Origin: Candidatus Heimdallarchaeota archaeon
GTDB taxonomy: Archaea > Asgardarchaeota > Heimdallarchaeia > Heimdallarchaeales > Heimdallarchaeaceae
Direction: 5' to 3'
DNA: 11,639 nt
NCBI GenBank assembly: GCA_023139025.1
Contig: JAGLOH010000035.1
Coordinates: 1 to 11,639, forward strand
In this document: piece by piece, positions 7,131 through 11,639 of the stretch
How the letters are laid out: each line of letters begins with the position of its first letter
How positions within the stretch are numbered: position 1 is the stretch's first letter
Position numbers and translations under genes: made by a program
Notes under the pieces: model-generated
Told to the model about the DNA's origin: nothing
What the model saw: the letters and a program-made list of their open reading frames with translations, nothing else
Databases searched by the model: none

Positions 7131-7143
7131 AAATACTTAAACC
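7131..7143 (-). promoter_or_regulatory. Possible TATA element for the argS operon
   Basis: The minus strand reads GGTTTAAGTATTT about 61-73 nt before the argS ATG, which would give a leader of roughly 40 nt carrying the AGGAG site. It is a weak match, chosen mainly by position. Confidence 0.25.
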
Positions 7144-7164
7144 TTCCCTCTTTCGGTTGTTTTA

Positions 7165-7180
7165 CATAAACTTTTATTTA
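7165..7180 (+). promoter_or_regulatory. Putative BRE/TATA of the thioredoxin gene
   Basis: CATAAACTTTTATTTA resembles an archaeal BRE (purine/A-rich) followed by a TATA box. Initiation about 25 nt downstream would leave a leader of about 60 nt. A second AT-rich candidate lies near 7220-7238. The 193-nt gap 7071-7263 holds both divergent promoters and no gene that I can see. Confidence 0.35.
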
Positions 7181-7250
7181 GAAAATATCCAAAGATGTGA
7201 AGAGATAAATAAGAGTGCATAAAAAACAGTATAAACTATTGAAGTTATAG

Positions 7251-7257
7251 AAAGGGG
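7251..7257 (+). promoter_or_regulatory. Thioredoxin ribosome-binding site AAAGGGG
   Basis: A purine-rich AAAGGGG sits 6 nt (all A) upstream of ATG 7264 and supports this start. Confidence 0.45.
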
Positions 7258-7263
7258 AAAAAA

Positions 7264-7593
7264 ATGGGTAAAATACAAAACGTAACAAATGATGAATTTG
7301 AGGAGATTTTGAAATCTGAAACAAAACCGATTATAGTAGATACCTGGGCACCTTGGTGTGGACCATGCAGAAGTATAGAACCTTTCTTTGAACAATTATT
7401 TGAAAGGCATGCAAATACTGTTAGATTCCTTCGTATGAATATGGACCAAGAATCAATATTTGCTCAAAAATATATGATTTCCAGTCTTCCCACATTTGTT
7501 GTATTCAAGGATGGAAAGCCGTTTAATTCTCTTATTGGTGCTAAGAGAGATAAACTAAAAGATTTGGTTGAAAAAACTGCAAAAGGCAAATAA
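7264..7593 (+). CDS. trxA: Thioredoxin
   Basis: A cytosolic dithiol-disulfide oxidoreductase that reduces protein disulfides using electrons from a thioredoxin reductase. At 109 aa it has the classic single-domain length. The active site WCGPC is at 31-35 (Cys32, Cys35), exactly the canonical motif and numbering. The buried Asp26 before it and the cis-proline Pro76 in SSLPTF are both present, as is FVVFKDGKP on the following strand. There is no signal peptide. It is a single-gene unit: divergent from argS with its own promoter region, and followed by two T-tracts that probably terminate transcription. 'trxA' is used generically; which reductase serves it cannot be told from this window. Confidence 0.95.
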   Translation: MGKIQNVTNDEFEEILKSETKPIIVDTWAPWCGPCRSIEPFFEQLFERHANTVRFLRMNMDQESIFAQKYMISSLPTFVVFKDGKPFNSLIGAKRDKLKDLVEKTAKGK

Positions 7594-7604
7594 TTATGCA
7601 GTTA

Positions 7605-7626
7605 AGTTTTTAGGCTAGTTTTTTTC
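7605..7626 (+). terminator. T-tract terminator after thioredoxin
   Basis: Two T runs (five T at 7607-7611 and seven T at 7619-7625) lie 14-32 nt after the thioredoxin stop. Archaeal RNA polymerase terminates at such T-tracts without a strong hairpin. No stable stem precedes them. Confidence 0.5.
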
Positions 7627-7663
7627 ATAGTTTAGTGTAAGAGAGACTTACGAGTGAAATTAT

Positions 7664-8290
7664 TTGAGCTTTGATAGAAAGAAAATTACCTACCCCTCTG
7701 GCATATATGAGTATTTAGCTAGAAAGGCTAATGCAGCAGTAGGGGAGGCTTTTATTACTATCTCATTTCCTGTATTAGAGATTAAATTCTTAAATGCTAG
7801 CAGAAAAGGCAGTCAGAAAACTATTGATTGGTTGTTTGAAGAATTAAGTCAAAGAATTGTAAATATTTCAAAGAAGTATAAACTAGATTTAGGACAAAGT
7901 GCTCAAAGGAGGGATTTGGTGATTGACTATAAAGTTAAACAAACCTCTCAACAGATTAATATCACAGGTTACCATCATATTCCAATTAAATCGTTCGGAA
8001 ATATTCTAGATATAGTTCTGTGGAGTTATATCATTTTCATAACTGGACATACGACAAGTGAAGATAAAGAAGCAAAGGAACTGCATCAGAAGTATTTGGA
8101 GAGTTTCGAGGAATTCAAGAAATACTGGAATCGAATGCCAAGAAAGAAATTACCTTTACTAGATGAGAAAGCTTGTTTTATTTGTGGAAAGGAAGCATTT
8201 GCAATAAATGCTTGGATCTATAAATCCAAAGGAACAAGTGTAGAGATTTATACTCCAGTCTGTAAAACACATCGAAATAGACTTATCTAG
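7664..8290 (+). CDS. Unrecognised protein with C-terminal CxxC...CxxH zinc site, 208 aa
   Basis: I do not recognise the family. The start is TTG 7664: a stop lies upstream in frame at 7628, no ATG or GTG occurs between, and the next methionine is near residue 158. A weak GAGTGA stands 6 nt before it. Residues 1-40 contain SGIYEYLARKANAAVGEAF, amphipathic and helical. Residues 50-75 form a charged helix, 85-125 look beta-rich with a hydrophobic run (ILDIVLWSYIIFITG at 114-128) too short and mixed for a confident membrane span, and 132-160 form a charged helix. The C-terminus carries Cys171-x2-Cys174 and Cys200-x2-His203, a plausible treble-clef or zinc-ribbon-like Zn site. The Roadblock gene follows within about 12-50 nt on the same strand, probably as an operon, so a shared role is possible but unproven. 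Confidence 0.8.
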   Translation: MSFDRKKITYPSGIYEYLARKANAAVGEAFITISFPVLEIKFLNASRKGSQKTIDWLFEELSQRIVNISKKYKLDLGQSAQRRDLVIDYKVKQTSQQINITGYHHIPIKSFGNILDIVLWSYIIFITGHTTSEDKEAKELHQKYLESFEEFKKYWNRMPRKKLPLLDEKACFICGKEAFAINAWIYKSKGTSVEIYTPVCKTHRNRLI

Positions 8291-8340
8291 AAGAAATTCA
8301 TTTGAGAAAGTTTATAATTTTGCTCTGTCAATTTAGATTA

Positions 8341-8724
8341 ATGTTAGATTTTATTACTCCAGAAAAGAAGAATGAATTATTAATTACACTACGTGATATT
8401 TCAAAAGAATGTAGCTTAAATGCAATAGCTGTTGTAAGTTCTGAAGGACAAGAAGTAGCTTTCTTTGCTGAGAAAAGCACAGATCAAGTTATCATGTCCG
8501 CTTTAGCGTCTGCTCTCAACTCTGCAGGTCAACAAACTGTAAATCAGATTAAGTGTGGAAATTTGGATCAAGTAATTATTAAGGGATCTGAAGGGTTTGT
8601 TATTCTTCTAAATCTTGACCAATTCATTGTTCTTGCCGCATCTAAAGACATTTACACTTTAGCTCTAGCAATGACAGTACTTGGAAAATACAGTAAAAAA
8701 GTATATCAGATTCTTACGACTTAA
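8341..8724 (+). CDS. Stand-alone Roadblock/LC7 domain protein
   Basis: Roadblock/LC7 domains form dimeric platforms that bind Ras-like small GTPases (MglB in bacteria, Ragulator subunits and dynein LC7 in eukaryotes). Asgard archaea encode many, alongside many small GTPases. I chose ATG 8341 (127 aa); the frame is open back to TTG 8302, which would add 13 hydrophobic residues absent from typical members. Features match the fold: helix 1 TPEKKNELLITLRDISKEC at 6-24, the strand with AIAVVSSEGQEVAFF at 28-42 (the usual S-x-[ED]-G turn at 34-36), a long Ala/Ser helix at 48-68, then QVIIKGSEGFVILLNLDQFI at 77-96, the characteristic E-G-[fy] strand pair, and a C-terminal helix. There is no signal peptide or TM. 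Its 3' end overlaps the convergent subtilase gene by 11 bp. The GTPase partner is not in the window. Confidence 0.85.
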   Translation: MLDFITPEKKNELLITLRDISKECSLNAIAVVSSEGQEVAFFAEKSTDQVIMSALASALNSAGQQTVNQIKCGNLDQVIIKGSEGFVILLNLDQFIVLAASKDIYTLALAMTVLGKYSKKVYQILTT

Positions 8725-11530
8725 CTTGCTTTTTCCTAGTTATCAACAAATAAACAACACATACTATTAGTGATATTTCAACTACTATAGGTCCCCAAGA
8801 AACTTTTGCTAGAATATGAATTTTCCATGAATGTGTACCAAATGATGAACGGATTGCGAGAGTGTGTTCTCCGGGAGAAATTGAATATAGTGACGGGTCA
8901 AAACTAATCAAATATGTTCCATTACCATAATCAATCTTATCATAATTTCGAACAACAATAACATCCCCGTTCTCTACTGTTAAATAAAAATCCCAATTGG
9001 TTAATGGTTTATAATTGTTAGCAGCACTTATTGTTACTTCGATAGTGTCTTCTCCCTTTACTACCTCCAAACTAGATATATTATAGGCAAATTCAAGACT
9101 TGTTACAACTGCTGCACTCATAATATTATGAAGCAATTCTTGATTATCTCCAAAATTTAAAGCAGAGTTCAACACTTTGTAATCCATTTGAAAATTATCA
9201 AAGAGATATGGAGAATTTAGAAACATTGACAAATCATTTACTGCAACTACTAGTGAACCATTATCATTTCTATCGTCAGAATAAACAAAACGATCAAATA
9301 TAGTCCCAACGGAATCATTTGTTTTTATCACATCAAAAGGAGATGGGATAAAGATCTCTTGCAGACTATTAGGATTTGAAGTTAAAAGATGGAGATTAGA
9401 TGATAAGTTAATCGTCTCATTGATTAATCCTGTTAGACTATATGCGATGTTAAGTGCATCAAGAAGGCTGTTAAGGTTATCAATATCACTTTTCATAGAA
9501 GGAAAAATCACAATAGCGCCACCTGAATAATCTCCTCCTGGATAGATGTAATCTAAAATTGCTGAAGAATCCAAAGAGGAGAAATTATGAAGAAATGAAT
9601 TATTATGGTTAATTAAAGTTATAACTTCGTAATTATTGAGAGCTAGTTGATTTAGATGGAAAACATTTTCATCTCTTCTTAATATTTCAGGAATCAACCC
9701 ATAGAATCTAGCTGTATCTAAAAAATTGTTTAAATTACCATAAAACGAGAAAAACGTCTCATCTCCAACCTCATTACAGTCAAATAATATCCTCCCTTTT
9801 CCAACTCTAATGTGAAAGTCAACATCTACAGGATAAATTTGACTATCGGCTATAAAATCAAGATGACTACTGATGGGTCCCGCATACATATTCTCTGATG
9901 ACAATTCCACTAGAATATCGTATTGACCGATTTCATAGTCCGCTGGTATGTTGCTTAATGTTAGTAGCTCACTTAATGCTGCCAGATACTCTACTCCCAA
10001 ATGATCAATTTTCTTGTTGATAAACAGATGAATATAGAAGGATTGCCTTTCATTTTTGAAAAATACTTGTCTGGTATAGGGTAAATCTGAAGGCCAGATG
10101 GTTATACTTTGTGGATGCTGTAAGTAGTTTCTAGCTGTACTAGCATCTACTAATCCAGCTCCTTGATAAACTGGTGGTACAATGAGACTGATATATTCTC
10201 CAAAAGGAGATAGATAATCTATTGTTAATGACTCTGAAGTTTCAAGAAGTGCAGCTTTCAAAATTGAAGGTTTATAATCAGGATAAATTTGCTTTAATAA
10301 CAAACACAATCCTGACACAACAGCTGTTGAATAACTTGTCCCTGATACTATGGTTGATCCTTGCAAATTAGTAGAAGTAGTATTTAACAAAACACCAGGA
10401 GCAACAACATCTGGCTTTGACCAAGTATTTTCTAGATCTACAGAGTCAAAAAGAAAATTCTCTGAGCTTACATTGTAATTTACAGCTACAGGACCAGCAC
10501 TACTCTCCTCGAATAATATTTTGTTATTATCTATCGCTCCCACAGTAATAGCCTGCATAGCAATTCCTGGACTTAAAATAGTATATTTATCATTATACCC
10601 GAATTCAGAAATTCCACGCGAATTCCCTGCAGCTACACAAACCACAACTCCACTTTTTACCGCACTATTAACGGCTTCAACCTCTGGAGATTCTTTGTTC
10701 GAAACTTCTTTTCCTAAAGAGAGATTTATTACATCTGCCCCGTTTTTAACAGCCCAGTCAATTCCTTCAATTAAATCTTCAATTGAACCTGTAGCATCAT
10801 AAGAAAGAATCTTTCCAACTAAAAATTTACAGTTCGGTGCTACTCCACGATCATACCCATATAATCCATTACCACCAATTATCCCAGCAACTTCTGTACC
10901 ATGTCCATTATCATCTTCAACAGTAGCATCATTATCAATGAAATTCTTGCTATCTATTATTCGATTTTCACCATCCAAACCTACTTCTAGTGCAGGATGG
11001 TCTGTTTTTATTCCTGTATCCAGAATTGCTACTACAGTATCATTTCCGAAAAATCCAAAATCCCAAAGTGCTTGAGAATTGATTTTACTATTAAAATAAT
11101 CTATGTCTCTACTTAAGTTTAAAGAAGTCAAATGAGCATCTAAACTAGCTGCTCTAATCTTCGAGTTTTTCCATACTGAAAGTATATTCCCTCTACTAAT
11201 CTGGTTTAACAAAGCAGCTTTTGAAATTGTTAAAGCAATTCCTTCAAATGTTTCAAAGAATTTGAGATCTTTTCCCACAGTCTCAAGAGAACGAATCGCG
11301 TCTTTACTTTTGGTTTTTACTAGAACTCTAAAGAAATCATTATTTTTCGATTGAAGGATTTCATCTAGGAGAAAATTCTCTTGAAAGATATTTGATAATT
11401 TATTAGCATCATTTGAAAGCTCTAGAAAAGAATCATCAATTGAGTGACTATAGGAAGAATAAGAAAACAAGCATAAAGTAATAATTAGAAGACCTAAACA
11501 TTTTGTAAATGGGATGGGAATTTGTTTCAC
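8714..11530 (-). CDS. Membrane-anchored S8 (subtilisin-family) protease, site-1-protease-like layout
   Basis: A secreted serine endopeptidase of 938 aa. The GTG start at 11530 gives a signal peptide (Lys2, Lys10, hydrophobic 11-22, cleavage probably near 25-30), and a TATA-like element positioned for a leaderless mRNA supports it. Residues 35-150 are a likely inhibitory propeptide. The catalytic domain shows Asp171 (AILDTGIKTDHP), His210 (DDNGHGTEVAG), oxyanion Asn303 (AAGNSRG) and Ser399 (SGTSYSTAVVSG), so the triad is complete. The usual TPH after the Ser motif is replaced (A-V-V). Residues about 470-575 look like a beta-sandwich, 576-800 like an alpha/beta domain beginning GKGRILFDCNE, and 815-905 like an Ig/Fn3-type beta domain. 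A single C-terminal membrane span is at 912-930, followed by RKK, placing the protease outside. Its order resembles eukaryotic MBTPS1, but other archaeal S8 proteases cannot be excluded as closer relatives. Confidence 0.92.
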   Translation of the reverse strand: MKQIPIPFTKCLGLLIITLCLFSYSSYSHSIDDSFLELSNDANKLSNIFQENFLLDEILQSKNNDFFRVLVKTKSKDAIRSLETVGKDLKFFETFEGIALTISKAALLNQISRGNILSVWKNSKIRAASLDAHLTSLNLSRDIDYFNSKINSQALWDFGFFGNDTVVAILDTGIKTDHPALEVGLDGENRIIDSKNFIDNDATVEDDNGHGTEVAGIIGGNGLYGYDRGVAPNCKFLVGKILSYDATGSIEDLIEGIDWAVKNGADVINLSLGKEVSNKESPEVEAVNSAVKSGVVVCVAAGNSRGISEFGYNDKYTILSPGIAMQAITVGAIDNNKILFEESSAGPVAVNYNVSSENFLFDSVDLENTWSKPDVVAPGVLLNTTSTNLQGSTIVSGTSYSTAVVSGLCLLLKQIYPDYKPSILKAALLETSESLTIDYLSPFGEYISLIVPPVYQGAGLVDASTARNYLQHPQSITIWPSDLPYTRQVFFKNERQSFYIHLFINKKIDHLGVEYLAALSELLTLSNIPADYEIGQYDILVELSSENMYAGPISSHLDFIADSQIYPVDVDFHIRVGKGRILFDCNEVGDETFFSFYGNLNNFLDTARFYGLIPEILRRDENVFHLNQLALNNYEVITLINHNNSFLHNFSSLDSSAILDYIYPGGDYSGGAIVIFPSMKSDIDNLNSLLDALNIAYSLTGLINETINLSSNLHLLTSNPNSLQEIFIPSPFDVIKTNDSVGTIFDRFVYSDDRNDNGSLVVAVNDLSMFLNSPYLFDNFQMDYKVLNSALNFGDNQELLHNIMSAAVVTSLEFAYNISSLEVVKGEDTIEVTISAANNYKPLTNWDFYLTVENGDVIVVRNYDKIDYGNGTYLISFDPSLYSISPGEHTLAIRSSFGTHSWKIHILAKVSWGPIVVEISLIVCVVYLLITRKKQVKS

Positions 11531-11550
11531 ATAACATATTTTACAATTTA

Positions 11551-11567
11551 AGTATAAAAATTTAAGG
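11551..11567 (-). promoter_or_regulatory. Putative TATA element of the protease gene (leaderless mRNA)
   Basis: The minus strand reads CCTTAAATTTTTATACT about 21-37 nt before GTG 11530. Initiation about 25 nt downstream falls at or next to the GTG. No ribosome-binding site precedes the GTG, which fits a leaderless message. Confidence 0.4.
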
Positions 11568-11575
11568 AGAAGTAC

Positions 11576-11639
11576 CTAATTAAAATCATTGACAGCATCT
11601 TCGAGATTGTTGATAATTATATCTGGTCCATTGTCTTCT
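11576..11639 (-). CDS. Last 20 codons of a gene entering from the right edge
   Basis: On the minus strand an open frame from the window edge ends in TAG at 11578-11576, encoding a C-terminus that reads EDNGPDIIINNLEDAVNDFN. The acidic amphipathic-helix look and the 45-nt gap before the protease gene fit a real upstream gene, but 20 codons are too few to identify it or to exclude chance. Confidence 0.4.
   Translation of the reverse strand, partial: EDNGPDIIINNLEDAVNDFN

Noticed and set aside
7071..7263. Possible tRNA or small RNA in the argS-thioredoxin gap
   Set aside because: I found no cloverleaf, no T-arm GTTCRA motif and no stable hairpin; the gap is explained by two divergent promoters.
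8302..8340. TTG at 8302 as the Roadblock start, giving a hydrophobic N-terminal tail
   Set aside because: The 13 extra residues (RKFIILLCQFR) are not seen in typical Roadblock proteins, and no clear ribosome site precedes the TTG. It is not fully excluded and could matter if it is a membrane-targeting tail.
10521..10802. Open frame on the plus strand antisense to the protease catalytic domain
   Set aside because: Low-complexity Thr/Ser/Pro/Ile composition typical of an antisense shadow; the opposite strand has the conserved S8 motifs.

Overview
This AT-rich window looks like chromosomal DNA from an archaeon, most likely an Asgard lineage of the Heimdallarchaeia type. The grounds are an AMP phosphorylase of the archaeal NMP/pentose-bisphosphate route, the KEOPS subunit Cgi121, an archaeal-type ArgRS, a stand-alone Roadblock/LC7 protein (such proteins are abundant in Asgard genomes) and TATA-like elements, in one case placed for a leaderless mRNA. 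The lineage is inferred from gene content; no rRNA or other strong marker is present. I see no mobile element, CRISPR array or tRNA, and genes are packed tightly, with two convergent pairs that nearly touch or overlap.

Layout. 1-338 (+): the 3' end of an unrecognised gene. 734-346 (-): two tiny Cys-rich proteins, a 49-aa CxxC/CxxC zinc ribbon and a 59-aa four-Cys protein. 884-2940 (+): AMP phosphorylase followed 8 nt later by Cgi121. 7070-2942 (-): a compact three-gene operon of arginyl-tRNA synthetase, PfkB-family sugar kinase and an unrecognised 357-aa protein. Its last stop lies one base from the Cgi121 stop. 7071-7263 is a divergent promoter region serving argS and a thioredoxin gene (7264-7593, +), which is followed by T-tracts. 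7664-8724 (+): a 208-aa protein with a C-terminal CxxC...CxxH zinc site and a Roadblock/LC7 protein. 11530-8714 (-): a 938-aa exported, C-terminally membrane-anchored subtilisin-family protease overlapping the Roadblock gene tail-to-tail by 11 bp. 11639-11576 (-): the last codons of another gene.

How the genes may fit together. AMP phosphorylase releases adenine and makes ribose-1,5-bisphosphate, the entry to the type III RuBisCO nucleotide-salvage route. The neighbouring PfkB kinase could in principle feed the same pool, but nothing here proves it. Cgi121 and ArgRS both serve tRNA function. The Roadblock protein is a candidate regulator of a small GTPase, and the zinc-site protein next to it a candidate partner. 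The item most worth a second look is the large subtilase: its domain order, catalytic-Ser region and post-catalytic region resemble eukaryotic site-1 protease (MBTPS1/SKI-1).
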